Below are positions 1 through 10,262 of a stretch of DNA of 64,000 bases, piece by piece (positions within the stretch are counted from its first letter, which is position 1; every line of letters begins with the position of its first letter). The notes beneath the pieces are model-generated. The model saw only the letters and a program-made list of their open reading frames with translations, ran no database searches and was not told where the DNA came from. The stretch is from Gottfriedia solisilvae (lineage in GTDB: Bacteria; Bacillota; Bacilli; Bacillales; Bacillaceae_G). The translations under genes were made by a program, and so were the position numbers. Location of the stretch: assembly GCF_002128405.1 (NCBI RefSeq), contig NZ_NETJ01000008.1, positions 1 through 64,000 on the forward strand, read 5' to 3'.

Positions 1-753
<753 letters not shown>

Positions 754-1083
754 TTTAATTTGTAATAGTTTGACGGTTCTAATGATAGGTAGGTTTTAAC
801 TGGGTGGTGGTAACCCTTCATCATTATTAATTGTGATTTTGGGATATATCTATTATTAGATTGTTTTCACCTCATTTATCGATCAGTAATTAATTTACTG
901 AAAAATAAATGAGGTTCTCTTTTTTTACTGACCACTTAAAGATGACATTTTTGTTTATTTAATTTGACATGAAAAAAAAGTAATCTAATCTTTTTGTACT
1001 GGCAAAATGATTTAGTCGTGAATATGTTAATTAATGTTATTTATCCAAACTTTATAAGAAGTACATTAGGGATGTGTTGTTTA
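754..1083. other. Intergenic region between collagen-like gene and rfbA
   Basis: These 330 bases hold the terminator at 870-927 and a TTGACA hexamer at 964-969 that could be a -35 element for the rfb genes, but no convincing -10 follows at the right spacing. No sigma-K or sigma-E promoter could be assigned by eye. No ORF is supported. Confidence 0.5.
870..927 (+). terminator. Rho-independent terminator of the collagen-like gene
   Basis: A perfect 10-bp stem (CCTCATTTAT at 870-879 with ATAAATGAGG at 905-914) is followed by a T-rich tract ending at 927. Confidence 0.8.
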
Positions 1084-1965
1084 TTGAAAGGAATCATACT
1101 TGCCGGTGGAAATGGAACAAGATTATATCCGTTAACAAGAGTAATATCAAAACAGCTGTTACCTATTTATGATAAGCCTTTGATCTATTATCCACTTTCG
1201 ATATTAATGCTTGCTGGTATTAAGGAAATTCTAATTATTTCTACACCACAAGATGTTCCTCGGTTTGAGGAATTATTAGGGGACGGCTCTAAACTTGGAA
1301 TTACTTTATCATATATTGCACAAGAAAAACCTGAAGGTATTGCACAGGCATTTATTATAGGTGAAGAATTTATTGGGAATGAATCGGTTGCTTTAATTTT
1401 AGGTGACAATATATTTTATGGACATGATTTTACGAATATATTAGAGCGAGTAGCCACTTTAAAAGAAGGGGCGACAGTATTCGGATATAACGTTAAAGAT
1501 CCACAAAGATTTGGCGTCATCGAGTTTGATGTTGATGGAAATGTCATTTCAATAGAAGAAAAACCTATTAATCCAAAGTCGACCTATGCAGTTACTGGAT
1601 TATATTTTTATGATAATAGAGTAATTGATTTCGCTAAGCAAATTAAACCTTCTGATAGAGGTGAGTATGAGATTACTGACCTGAATGAAATGTATTTAAA
1701 AATCGGTCAATTAAAGGTAGAGATACTAGGTAGGGGGTTTGCTTGGTTAGATACAGGTACACATGAATCACTAATTCAAGCGTCTACTTTTATAGAGATG
1801 ATTCAAAAAAGGCAAAGCTTAAGAATATCATGTATTGAAGAAATCGCATTTAGAAAAGGATATATATCAATTGAACAATTAGAAAAACTTGCGAAGCCTT
1901 TAGCTAATAGTGATTACGGAAAGTATTTATTAAGTGTAATATCAAATGTTAAAAAAAGTAAATAA
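1084..1965 (+). CDS. rfbA: Glucose-1-phosphate thymidylyltransferase
   Basis: Makes dTDP-glucose from dTTP and glucose-1-phosphate, the first step of dTDP-L-rhamnose synthesis in the cytoplasm. The nucleotide-binding motif [11 protein letters not shown] is at residues 8-18, and the VTGLYFYD and YEITDLN segments of the family are present. I chose the TTG at 1084 because it gives the canonical MKGIILAGG start and a typical 293-residue length, with a purine-rich AGGGATG about 10 bases upstream; an ATG at 1072 adds four residues, and a longer frame from 994 adds a non-family extension. First gene of a rfbA-rfbB-rfbD-rfbC run. Confidence 0.93.
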   Translation: MKGIILAGGNGTRLYPLTRVISKQLLPIYDKPLIYYPLSILMLAGIKEILIISTPQDVPRFEELLGDGSKLGITLSYIAQEKPEGIAQAFIIGEEFIGNESVALILGDNIFYGHDFTNILERVATLKEGATVFGYNVKDPQRFGVIEFDVDGNVISIEEKPINPKSTYAVTGLYFYDNRVIDFAKQIKPSDRGEYEITDLNEMYLKIGQLKVEILGRGFAWLDTGTHESLIQASTFIEMIQKRQSLRISCIEEIAFRKGYISIEQLEKLAKPLANSDYGKYLLSVISNVKKSK

Positions 1966-2039
1966 CGTTTATCTTTATTTTTGTTAGACAGTTATTTTGT
2001 GAAAAACCTGTTCTAAGTCTTTGTAAAGGTGGGGATCGA

Positions 2040-2996
2040 TTGAACATTTTAATTACTGGTGGTGCGGGGTTCATCGGTTTAAATTTTGTAAACTTTATAT
2101 TAAAAAATACTGATTACGAGATTACTATTATCGACGCATTAACTTACGCAAGTCACCCTGAAGAAATAAATAAATTAGGTAAAAACCCTAGAGTAAGGTT
2201 TATTCAGGCAAATATTATTAATATGGAAGAAATAAAGTTGGCTTTAGATCGAGTGTATGAGGTACTTGTGCACTTTGCTGCAGAATCTCATGTGGATCGT
2301 AGTATTAAGGACGGAGAAATATTTATTCAAACAAATATAATTGGTACGTTTAATATGATTCAAGTTGTCATGAATGGATTCGCAAAGAAAATGATTCATG
2401 TTTCTACGGATGAAGTTTATGGAACACTAGAAAAAAATGATACACCTTTTACAGAACACTCTCCTATTTCTCCAAATAATCCATATTCCGCATCAAAAGC
2501 AAGCTCCGATTTAATTGTGCGTTCATATTTTCAGACGTTTGGTTTACCACTCATAACAACTAGATGTAGTAACAATTTTGGACCATTTCAAAATAAGGAG
2601 AAATACATTCCAACCATCATTTATCATGCGCTACAAGAAAAGAAAATTCCCGTTTATGGGGATGGCTTGCAAATTAGAGATTGGTTATTTGTAGAAGACC
2701 ACTGCAGAGCAATTGCAAATATTATTAAAAATGGAAAAAGTGGTGAAGTATATAATATTGGCGGTGGCAATGAGAAAACAAATATTGAGGTAGTTAAGCA
2801 AGTATTAGCAATTATGGGTAAACCAGAGAGTTTAATAGACTATGTAACAGACAGGGTTGGTCATGATCGTAGATATGCAATTGATTCTAGTAAACTTCAA
2901 TCAGAATTAGGATGGATACAGCAGCATACTTTTCAAGAATCTTTAGAAGAAACGGTGAAATGGTATATTGAAAAGTTCGGTGACAAGAAAATATGA
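2040..2996 (+). CDS. rfbB: dTDP-glucose 4,6-dehydratase
   Basis: Extended SDR enzyme converting dTDP-glucose to dTDP-4-keto-6-deoxyglucose with NAD. The Rossmann motif GGAGFIG is at residues 7-13, STDEVYG at 122-128, and the catalytic Tyr-Lys pair at Y149 and K153 (YSASK). At 318 residues it is normal length. The TTG start at 2040 has a good ribosome site (AAAGGTGGGG) a few bases upstream. Its stop overlaps the start of rfbD (ATGA), so the two are translationally coupled. Confidence 0.95.
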   Translation: MNILITGGAGFIGLNFVNFILKNTDYEITIIDALTYASHPEEINKLGKNPRVRFIQANIINMEEIKLALDRVYEVLVHFAAESHVDRSIKDGEIFIQTNIIGTFNMIQVVMNGFAKKMIHVSTDEVYGTLEKNDTPFTEHSPISPNNPYSASKASSDLIVRSYFQTFGLPLITTRCSNNFGPFQNKEKYIPTIIYHALQEKKIPVYGDGLQIRDWLFVEDHCRAIANIIKNGKSGEVYNIGGGNEKTNIEVVKQVLAIMGKPESLIDYVTDRVGHDRRYAIDSSKLQSELGWIQQHTFQESLEETVKWYIEKFGDKKI

Positions 2997-3835
2997 AAAT
3001 ATTAATCACTGGTGCTGACGGTCAGCTTGGTAAGGAAATTCAGAATCTTTTTGTTAAAGATGGAATTGAAATTATTCCATATGGAAAAAAGCAATTAGAT
3101 ATTACGAATAGGAAAGAAGTTAACGCAGTACTAAATCAACATCAACCGAATGTAATCATAAATGCTGCAGCTTTTACAAAAGTTGATTTATGTGAAGTAG
3201 AAATTGAAAAAGCATATCTTGTTAACGCAATTGGACCATTTAATCTAGCAGTTGAAGCTAAAAAAATGGATTGTCGTTTTTTCCATATAAGTACAGACTA
3301 TGTTTTTAATGGTGAAAAAAATACTCCATATGAAGTGGATGATTTCACGTCTCCAAATACAATTTATGGTAAAAGTAAAAAACTTGGAGAAGAGCTAGTA
3401 TTAGCGATCAATGAAGACAGTACCATAATACGGACATCTTGGTTATATGGACATAAAGCGAATAATTTTGTGAATACAATGGTAAATTTATCAAATAAAT
3501 TAGATGAAATCAAAGTCGTTGATGATCAAATAGGGTGTCCAACATATACGAAAGATTTAGTCCTAATCCTTCAGTCTCTATTAAATGAGAAACCAGGTAT
3601 ATACCATGTGACGAATTTAGGGAAATGTAGTTGGTATGAATTTGCTTGTGAAATACTACAATTTTTAAATCGTAAATCAAAAATCATTCCAGTGACAACG
3701 AAAGAATATGGTGCTAAAACTCCAAGACCAATGTATTCAGTATTAAGTAATAAGAAACTTGTTGATTTACAAATTCATCAAAGGGATTGGAAAGAAGCAT
3801 TACATGAGTTTTTAAGAAAGGAGTATGGAAATTAA
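2993..3835 (+). CDS. rfbD: dTDP-4-dehydrorhamnose reductase
   Basis: Last step of dTDP-L-rhamnose synthesis, reducing the 4-keto group with NAD(P)H. The SDR motif GADGQLG is at residues 7-13, ISTDYVFNG near 99-107, and the catalytic YGKSK at 125-129. Length of 280 residues is typical. The ATG overlaps the rfbB stop by 4 bases and the stop overlaps the next ATG by one base, so rfbB, rfbD and rfbC form one tightly coupled transcript. Confidence 0.95.
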   Translation: MKILITGADGQLGKEIQNLFVKDGIEIIPYGKKQLDITNRKEVNAVLNQHQPNVIINAAAFTKVDLCEVEIEKAYLVNAIGPFNLAVEAKKMDCRFFHISTDYVFNGEKNTPYEVDDFTSPNTIYGKSKKLGEELVLAINEDSTIIRTSWLYGHKANNFVNTMVNLSNKLDEIKVVDDQIGCPTYTKDLVLILQSLLNEKPGIYHVTNLGKCSWYEFACEILQFLNRKSKIIPVTTKEYGAKTPRPMYSVLSNKKLVDLQIHQRDWKEALHEFLRKEYGN

Positions 3836-4293
3836 TGCAAATTGAAGGTGTTATAACGAAAAAACTTACTAAACATTGTGATGATAGAGGTTTTTTTGCA
3901 GAAGTTTTAAGAGATGATGATAAGTTACTGACAAATTTTGGCCAATTATCATGGTCAACTACTTATCCAGGTGTGATTAAAGCTTTTCATTACCATGAAG
4001 AACAAGATGATATTTGGTTTTTTCCATCTGGAAATGCACAAGTTGTTTTATATGACTTAAGAGAGAATTCATCTACAAAAGGCAAAACAAATGTTTTTTA
4101 TATGGGAGAAAATAATCCGATGATTTTATTAATTCCTAAAGGGGTAGCACATGGATACCGGGTAATCGGTGATCAGTCTGCAACAATCATTTATTGTACA
4201 ACAAAATCATATAATCCAAAAAAGCCCGATGAAAAAAGAATTCCTTGGAATGATGAAACAATCGGATTTAATTGGGAAACTCAAAATAGATAA
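3835..4293 (+). CDS. rfbC: dTDP-4-dehydrorhamnose 3,5-epimerase (short form)
   Basis: Cupin-fold epimerase acting between RfbB and RfbD. Diagnostic pieces are DDRGFFAEVLR near residue 16, FHYHEEQDD near 51 and IPKGVAHGYRV near 100. At 152 residues it is shorter than the usual 175-185; the C-terminal strands that complete the dimer are reduced. It completes the four-gene rhamnose set, so the assignment is supported by context. The ATG has AAGGAG 12 bases upstream. Short epimerases of this kind occur in other bacilli, but 3-epimerase-only activity cannot be excluded. Confidence 0.88.
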   Translation: MQIEGVITKKLTKHCDDRGFFAEVLRDDDKLLTNFGQLSWSTTYPGVIKAFHYHEEQDDIWFFPSGNAQVVLYDLRENSSTKGKTNVFYMGENNPMILLIPKGVAHGYRVIGDQSATIIYCTTKSYNPKKPDEKRIPWNDETIGFNWETQNR

Positions 4294-4362
4294 GCGTATA
4301 CTCCGAATCTATAATAAGTTTTTATTGTGGGGTCTTAAGCAAAGGATGAGTAGGTGTAATGA

Positions 4363-5739
4363 ATGAAAACTAGCATTATTCTATTAACATATAATCAGCT
4401 AGATGTTTCAAAAAAATGCTTTGAAAGTCTTGAAAAATATACAAAAAAGGACCAAGTCGAGATTATTGTAGTAGACAATGGTTCTACCGATGGAACACGT
4501 GAATATTTAAAAAGTAATCCTTCGTTTATAACAATTTTAAATGAAAAAAATATGGGGTTTGCTGGCGGTTGTAATCAAGGAATTGAGGTTGCTACTGGAG
4601 ATAACTTGTTGTTCTTAAATAATGATACAATTGTTACTGAAAATTGGTTGGATGCAATGTTAGATCTTTTATATAGCAATGATCGTATTGGTATGGTTGG
4701 TCCAGTTAGTAATTATGTAAGTGGATTACAAAGAATTGACGTGAATTATCAATCTGATGATGAAATAAATGAGTTTGCTTTACAATATTGTGAAACAGTC
4801 AAAGGGAAATCTAAGCAGGTTTTGCGACTAGTGGGTTTTTGTTTATTAGTCAAACGTGAGGTAATTGAAAAACTAAAAGGTTTTGATGAAAGATTTAAAT
4901 TCGGTTCATTTGAAGATGATGATATCTGTTTAAGAACGGTTCTAGAAGGCTATGAATTGCATATTGCATTAGATTCATATGTACATCATTATGGACATGT
5001 AACATTTAAAGGGAATAGTGATATTAATATTACTCAGCTTTATATTGAAAATCGATATCGTTATATAGAAAAATGGGGCAACCATTTAATAGATACTGCC
5101 TATCCTAAATTAGAAATAATTGAAATGGTACCAAGTAATGTGAAGAAGTTATTGGAAATTGGATGCTCGGCAGGCGCAACAGGTTTAGAGATAAAAAATA
5201 GGTATTCATGTGAATTATATGGTACAGAAAAGACCCCTGCATTGGCGTCAATTGCTTCACAATTTTATGAAAAAGTTGATATTGTGAGTTGTGATGAGAC
5301 GAATTTATCATATCCAAATGATTTTTTTGATTTAATTATTTTAGATCAAACGATTGAACATATTTACGACCCTTGGAATTATATAATTGAAATTAGTAAA
5401 CTATTAAAACCATCAGGAAATATTATTTGTAGAGTTCCAAATGTCTCACATGGAGAAGTACTTTACCAGTTATTAAATGGTAGTTGGAATTACTTGAATG
5501 CAGGAATATTAAATAAAGAGCATGTAAGATTTTTTACGCCTAAAACAATGAATTTACTATTTCCTACTCATATGTTTGACATCATTTATAACAAGAATGA
5601 AAAAATAGATGTGAATATTAATATAAAATTATTTTTTGAAGAAGTGGTTCACTTGGCACATAAATTTGGTATAACACTAGACGAATTAATAACAAATTTG
5701 GAAATCTATCAAATGCTTGTACTTGTAAAGAAAAAATAA
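4363..5739 (+). CDS. GT2 glycosyltransferase fused to a class I SAM methyltransferase
   Basis: Two domains. Residues 1 to about 245 are a GT-A family 2 transferase: SIILLTYNQLD at 4-14, VVDNGSTDG at 36-44, metal-binding NND at 86-88 and acceptor-side EDDDICLR at 184-191. Residues about 258-400 are a Rossmann methyltransferase with the SAM-binding LEIGCSAGATG at 264-274 and LDQTIEH about 80 residues later. The inferred role is to add a sugar to the glycan of the neighbouring collagen-like protein and O-methylate a sugar; BclA glycans are known to carry methylated sugars. The donor and acceptor are not readable from sequence. It lies 70 bases after rfbC, co-directional, and ends at a strong terminator. 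Confidence 0.85.
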   Translation: MKTSIILLTYNQLDVSKKCFESLEKYTKKDQVEIIVVDNGSTDGTREYLKSNPSFITILNEKNMGFAGGCNQGIEVATGDNLLFLNNDTIVTENWLDAMLDLLYSNDRIGMVGPVSNYVSGLQRIDVNYQSDDEINEFALQYCETVKGKSKQVLRLVGFCLLVKREVIEKLKGFDERFKFGSFEDDDICLRTVLEGYELHIALDSYVHHYGHVTFKGNSDINITQLYIENRYRYIEKWGNHLIDTAYPKLEIIEMVPSNVKKLLEIGCSAGATGLEIKNRYSCELYGTEKTPALASIASQFYEKVDIVSCDETNLSYPNDFFDLIILDQTIEHIYDPWNYIIEISKLLKPSGNIICRVPNVSHGEVLYQLLNGSWNYLNAGILNKEHVRFFTPKTMNLLFPTHMFDIIYNKNEKIDVNINIKLFFEEVVHLAHKFGITLDELITNLEIYQMLVLVKKK

Positions 5740-5742
5740 TAA

Positions 5743-5773
5743 AAACGGCGGTTGAGAAATTCAACCGCCGTTT
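5743..5773. terminator. Bidirectional terminator between convergent glycosyltransferase genes
   Basis: A perfect 13-bp stem (5743-5755 with 5761-5773) has a five-base loop and T or A runs on both sides. It overlaps the stop codon of the minus-strand gene, so it must serve both transcripts. Confidence 0.85.
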
Positions 5774-6833
5774 ATTTATTTAATAAATTTGAGAAATACT
5801 GTCTATTCGATAATATGCTAGCATGTGTTGGATGGTAACTATAGGCCATTTCATTATGTTCATTCGCTAATTGATGTTTACCAATTCGATCATAGCATAC
5901 TGCTAATTGTAAATGTGGCATCCAAGTTGAATATGAATATTGAACGTTTGAGAGTTGCTCTGCATTTTTATTTGAGGCTGCTTCTTCATACCAAAAAATT
6001 GCGGAATCATAGTTTGTATTTTCTAGAAAAAAATAACCAATCCTACAGCATGTTTCTGGTTGTGGTTTTTCATATTGAAGTGAGTGTAGTAACCAACTTT
6101 TTTCTAATTCAAATAAATTGAGGTGATGATAATTATCTGCTAAATAATAGCAAGCTAGTATATTATGTTCATTATACGGTTGTTTTTTTCTTAAAAACTT
6201 TAGAAAATATTGAATCGATTGATCATATTGATGATTATCACTTAATTCCTTTGCATAATAAAATAAATCTCTAGGTGAAAAGACAACATTCTCTTCAATC
6301 ATTTTTTCAAATATTTTTATATGGTTATTAGGATTATTTGTGTATGGAAGATGGTTGATCGCTAGGTCAGAATCAACCACTTTACCTGTAACATTAATAT
6401 GATGCTCACCGGATTCAACACTAAAAGAATAAGAACTATTTCTATTTACTATTCTAGTTAGTCTCTTTGGCGTACTTTCATTCAAATGAGTTTTCAGTTC
6501 CATTGAAATTCCATCTATATTTGAATTGATCGACTGCTTTAATTGTGCAAATTTTTCCCTGTCATTTTCGAACAAAATATCATTAGGATTTACGAAAAAA
6601 ATATATTGTTTTGTAGCGAGTTCAAATAAATAGCTTAATGTATCTTTTTCATGCTGAGTTGCTTCAAAGGAATAAATATTTTTTGTATACATACTTGCTA
6701 GCTCTCTAGTTCTATCTGTGGATTTTAAATCAACAATTATCACTTCATCCACCAAGTCGGATACTGATTGTAGACATCTTTCAATAACTGCTTCATCATT
6801 TTTAACGATCATACATAAACTAACGGTAGTCAA
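5772..6833 (-). CDS. GT2-like glycosyltransferase paralogue with TPR region, probably catalytically degenerate
   Basis: 353 residues: an N-terminal GT2-type fold (VSLCMIVKN at 4-12) and a C-terminal half of TPR-like helices. It is a clear paralogue of the gene at 6921-8009, matching in the N-terminal motif, the PRDLFYYAKE/PRDKYYYANE block and the C-terminal WLPHLQL/WMPHLQL block. However, DTGSTD became DLKSTD (35-40), FSAARNFAF became a DTLSYLF sequence, and the metal-binding DADD became NPND (82-85). The acidic residues that hold the nucleotide-sugar metal are therefore lost. Start is TTG at 6833, the first possible start after an upstream stop, with AAAGAGTG nearby. Confidence 0.8.
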   Translation of the reverse strand: MTTVSLCMIVKNDEAVIERCLQSVSDLVDEVIIVDLKSTDRTRELASMYTKNIYSFEATQHEKDTLSYLFELATKQYIFFVNPNDILFENDREKFAQLKQSINSNIDGISMELKTHLNESTPKRLTRIVNRNSSYSFSVESGEHHINVTGKVVDSDLAINHLPYTNNPNNHIKIFEKMIEENVVFSPRDLFYYAKELSDNHQYDQSIQYFLKFLRKKQPYNEHNILACYYLADNYHHLNLFELEKSWLLHSLQYEKPQPETCCRIGYFFLENTNYDSAIFWYEEAASNKNAEQLSNVQYSYSTWMPHLQLAVCYDRIGKHQLANEHNEMAYSYHPTHASILSNRQYFSNLLNK

Positions 6834-6920
6834 AATATCACTCTTTTCTTAAGATATCGCTTCTAACTAAAAAATGTATTTATGATATTACAAGTTACAT
6901 TGAGGGACACCGAAGTTGTA

Positions 6921-8009
6921 TTATTTCTCATTAAATAATGAGTTAAAATACGCTTGATTATACTTGACCGAAGGGTTATTAGGAGCAAAGCTAGCAGCAA
7001 TATCATTATGTTTTTTAGCAGTCTCTTGATCACCTAAACGACTGTAGGAAAGACATAATTGTAAATGTGGTAGCCAAGTATAACATGCAGTATTAATAAA
7101 TGGGCTTTTTTGTTCAGGAATATCAACAAATGTAGCAATTTTATACCATGAGATTGCACGATGATAATCGTTTTGTTGAAGATAGATATAGCCTAATCTG
7201 CAACAATTTTCTCCTCGGGGGCCATCGTAAGTGAATGATTTTAGACAACTACGGGTTGCTAAATCCATATCTCCTAAATTCAAATAACAATCAGCCATTT
7301 TTCCGCAAGCTTGTATATTATCTTCAGACCAGCCTTTGCCTTCATCTAAAAATTTGTTATACCATTCAATTGCGGTTTCATACTTCCCATGATCTAAACA
7401 TTCATTTGCGTAATAATATTTATCCCTTGGATTTAATGATTTACCTGAAGCAATTGCTTCTTCATAAATTTTTAAGTTTCGGGTAGATGAGTCTTTATCT
7501 TTATGATGGATGACGGCAGCATCTGAATGAATGATATTTCCATATACTTCAAGGTATTCATGTACGAAACCAATCCATTTAAAATTTCTTTTACGTTTAA
7601 CGATTCGATTTCGAACAGAGCTAAATGTTGGATTTCCATCTTCATCAAAAGAAAGATGATATTTCATTGCAACAGCATCTACTTCTTCTGTTAAAGTTTT
7701 CTTTAGCTCAAGTAATTTTTCTGCATTCACTTCTGTGATCACATCATCTGCATCTAACCACATAATATAGTCCTTAGTTGCTTTAGAAAAGGCAAAGTTC
7801 CGAGCCGCGGAAAAATCATTGATCCAGTTAAAATCATAAACGCAATTTGTAAATTTTTTTGCCATTTCTTTCGTTTGATCAGTTGAACCTGTATCAATTA
7901 TGACGATTTCATCTACAATAGTAGAAACGGATGAAAGACATCTTTCAAGAACATTTTCTTCATTTTTTACAATCATACAAAGACTGATAGTAATTGAATC
8001 TTTTTTCAT
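6921..8009 (-). CDS. GT2 glycosyltransferase with C-terminal TPR-like repeats
   Basis: A family 2 GT-A transferase: ISLCMIVKNEE near the N-terminus, IIDTGSTDQT, the NDFSAARN block and the metal-binding WLDADD motif, followed by about 170 residues of TPR-like helices. This architecture is common in bacilli near surface-glycan and glycopeptide genes. ATG at 8009 is preceded by GAGGTGG at proper spacing; a GTG at 8018 lies inside that ribosome site and is rejected. 87 bases separate it from the paralogue downstream on the same strand, so the two are probably cotranscribed. Substrates are unknown; exosporium or other surface glycan is the inference from context. Confidence 0.87.
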   Translation of the reverse strand: MKKDSITISLCMIVKNEENVLERCLSSVSTIVDEIVIIDTGSTDQTKEMAKKFTNCVYDFNWINDFSAARNFAFSKATKDYIMWLDADDVITEVNAEKLLELKKTLTEEVDAVAMKYHLSFDEDGNPTFSSVRNRIVKRKRNFKWIGFVHEYLEVYGNIIHSDAAVIHHKDKDSSTRNLKIYEEAIASGKSLNPRDKYYYANECLDHGKYETAIEWYNKFLDEGKGWSEDNIQACGKMADCYLNLGDMDLATRSCLKSFTYDGPRGENCCRLGYIYLQQNDYHRAISWYKIATFVDIPEQKSPFINTACYTWLPHLQLCLSYSRLGDQETAKKHNDIAASFAPNNPSVKYNQAYFNSLFNEK

Positions 8010-8139
8010 TAATTCCACCTCAAATTTATGTTATTAAGGTTGTCAATAAAACGTTCATCCAAATATTGAAATTTTTTTATAAGAAAGTTGTTATTCAGTT
8101 TTGTATATGTTTAAATATGTAAAAGGAATATTGGAAATT

Positions 8140-8375
8140 TTATGATAAAGAGAGTAATCTTATAAAGTTTTTAAGCGAGTTAGGGATGGTGGAAGCCTAA
8201 TAAAACAAATAAGATGAAGCGCACTTTGGAGAAGTAAATCCGAAATGATAGTAGGATTTACCGGGGATGGAACCTCGTTAACAAACTTAAAGTTGGTTCA
8301 ATAATATTTGAACAATTAGAGTGGTACCGCGGAACTTAAACCCCGTCTCTTTTTTAGAGGCGGGGTTTTATTTAT
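8140..8375 (+). promoter_or_regulatory. T-box leader of argS (arginine specifier CGC)
   Basis: A T-box riboswitch that reads uncharged tRNA-Arg and controls transcription of argS. The conserved T-box AGAGTGGTACCGCGG is at 8318-8332, just before the terminator stem. The Stem I apical part GGGATGGTGGAAGCC lies near 8193-8207, and the specifier loop has GAAG-CGC-A with the Arg codon CGC at 8220-8222. A conserved AGTAGGATTTACCGG region near 8252 fits Stem III. The 5' boundary is approximate. Confidence 0.88.
8338..8375 (+). terminator. T-box-controlled terminator before argS
   Basis: Stem 8338-8350 with 8356-8368 (AAACCCCGTCTCT/AGAGGCGGGGTTT) followed by T-rich sequence. In the antiterminated state the T-box sequence just 5' would pair with the left arm region. 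Confidence 0.85.
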
Positions 8376-8396
8376 TTTAGAAGGGAATGAAGGAAG

Positions 8397-10085
8397 ATGA
8401 ACTATGAATTATTGTATAGTGAGCATTTAGAAAAAGCATTAAATGGCGCATTAAATAAAATTGAAATTAATGCACTGATTGAAAAACCACATTATGCAGA
8501 TCAAGGCGATTTAGCATTCCCTTGTTTTCAGCTTGCAAAGTCATTAAGAAAGTCCCCTGTTAACATTGCACAAGAGATTGCACCTCTCATACAACATGAA
8601 TTATTTGCAAAAGTTGAGGCGAATGGACCATATGTAAACTGCTTTTTAAATAAGAAAATTGTTAGTAAACAAATTATTGAAACTGTATTAAATAAAGGAA
8701 AAGATTACGGAAATCAAGTTAGTGATGAAGAAAAAACAATTGTGATTGATTGTTCTTCACCAAATATTGCCAAACCTTTTTCAATGGGACATATTCGTTC
8801 AACAATGATTGGAAACGCGATTGGAAACATTGCTCAAAAAAATGGTTATAACGCAATCAAAATTAATCACCTAGGAGATTGGGGAACACAGTTCGGGAAA
8901 TTGATTGTTGCGTATAAACGTTGGGGAGTAGAAGACAAAGTAAAATTAAACCCTATCAAAGAATTGCTAACACTGTATATTAAATTTCACGAAGAAGTTG
9001 AGAAAGAACCACAGCTTGAAGAAGAAGCAAGAAGCTGGTTTAAGAAGTTAGAAGAGAAAAATGAAGAAGCGCAAGAACTATGGGAGTGGTTCCGTGAAGA
9101 ATCACTAAAAGAATTTAAGATGGTGTATGATTTATTAGGTGTTAGCTTTGATAGCTTTAATGGCGAAGCTTTTTATAATGATAAAATGGATCGAATCATT
9201 ACATTATTAGAAGAGAAAAAATTATTAGTTGAATCAGAAGGTGCTGAAGTTGTAGACCTTTCAGAAATAGAATTACCTCCTTGTTTAATAAGAAAATCCG
9301 ATGGAGCTACTTTATATGCTACTCGCGATTTGGCAGCTGCACTTTACCGTAAAGAAACATATGATTTTGATAAAGCAGTGTATGTCGTAGGAGGAGAACA
9401 GGCTTTACATTTCACGCAAGTATTTACTGTTTTAAATAAGATGGGATATGAATGGTCTAAGAATATGGAACATGTACCATTTGGTTTAATTCTTCAAAAC
9501 GGTAAAAAAATGTCAACTCGAAAAGGGAAAATTGTCTTACTTGAAAAAGTTATTGAAGAAGCAATCACATTAGCCAATCAGAATATAACTGACAAAAATC
9601 CTAATTTAAAAAATAAAGATGAAGTTGCAAAAATGGTAGGGGTAGGAGCGATTATCTTCCAGGATTTAAAAAATGATCGAATGAATAATTTCGAGTTTTC
9701 TCTAGAGCAAATGTTGAAATTTGAAGGAGAAACGGGGCCATATGTACAGTATTCTATTGTGAGAACTAATTCAATCTTAGAAAAAGCGAATGTCACAGAT
9801 TTCCAAAATCAAGAAGGCTTACATGATGAGTATAGTTGGGAAATCATAAAAAATATTCAAGCCTTTCCAGACAAAGTAAAACGTAGCTTCGAACAAAATG
9901 AACCGTCAGTTATTGCGAAATATACTATTGATTTGGCTCAAGCGTTCAATAAATATTATGGTAATACACATATCCTTACTGAAGACGATCAATTAGTAAG
10001 TAGATTAGCTCTAATCAAATCTGTTTCGATTGTATTAGTAGAGGGACTTAGATTATTGGGTATTCGTGCACCAAAAGAAATGTAA
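8397..10085 (+). CDS. argS: Arginyl-tRNA synthetase
   Basis: Class I synthetase charging tRNA-Arg. The N-terminal Add1 domain covers about residues 1-100; the HIGH-type signature SPNIAKPFSMGHIRS is at 121-135; the second signature MSTRKGK lies near 371-377; the C-terminal anticodon-binding DALR domain follows. 562 residues is normal. ATG at 8397 lies just after GAAGGAAG. Expression should rise on arginine starvation through the T-box leader. The gene stands alone between two terminators. Confidence 0.96.
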   Translation: MNYELLYSEHLEKALNGALNKIEINALIEKPHYADQGDLAFPCFQLAKSLRKSPVNIAQEIAPLIQHELFAKVEANGPYVNCFLNKKIVSKQIIETVLNKGKDYGNQVSDEEKTIVIDCSSPNIAKPFSMGHIRSTMIGNAIGNIAQKNGYNAIKINHLGDWGTQFGKLIVAYKRWGVEDKVKLNPIKELLTLYIKFHEEVEKEPQLEEEARSWFKKLEEKNEEAQELWEWFREESLKEFKMVYDLLGVSFDSFNGEAFYNDKMDRIITLLEEKKLLVESEGAEVVDLSEIELPPCLIRKSDGATLYATRDLAAALYRKETYDFDKAVYVVGGEQALHFTQVFTVLNKMGYEWSKNMEHVPFGLILQNGKKMSTRKGKIVLLEKVIEEAITLANQNITDKNPNLKNKDEVAKMVGVGAIIFQDLKNDRMNNFEFSLEQMLKFEGETGPYVQYSIVRTNSILEKANVTDFQNQEGLHDEYSWEIIKNIQAFPDKVKRSFEQNEPSVIAKYTIDLAQAFNKYYGNTHILTEDDQLVSRLALIKSVSIVLVEGLRLLGIRAPKEM

Positions 10086-10090
10086 TCAAG

Positions 10091-10130
10091 AAGTATGAAA
10101 AGAACATTTTCTTTTCATACTTTTTTTTGT
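10091..10130 (+). terminator. Terminator of argS
   Basis: A 12-bp stem (10091-10102 with 10111-10122) is followed by a long T run. Confidence 0.85.
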
Positions 10131-10193
10131 TTTTTTCCAAAGTTACTTTTGAAAATTAATCTTAAAGTTTACTAATAAATACTTTGTTTTTAT

Positions 10194-10208
10194 TGAAAAT
10201 GATTATCA
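10194..10208. promoter_or_regulatory. Fur box upstream of the nitroreductase gene
   Basis: TGAAAATGATTATCA matches the Bacillus 7-1-7 Fur operator TGATAATNATTATCA with one mismatch. It ends 54 bases before the start codon, within the likely promoter region, implying iron repression of the downstream gene. Confidence 0.7.
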
Positions 10209-10262
10209 ATTACATTTATAATAATAAATGAATTGATTCCAACTAAGGAGATTGACAAATAA

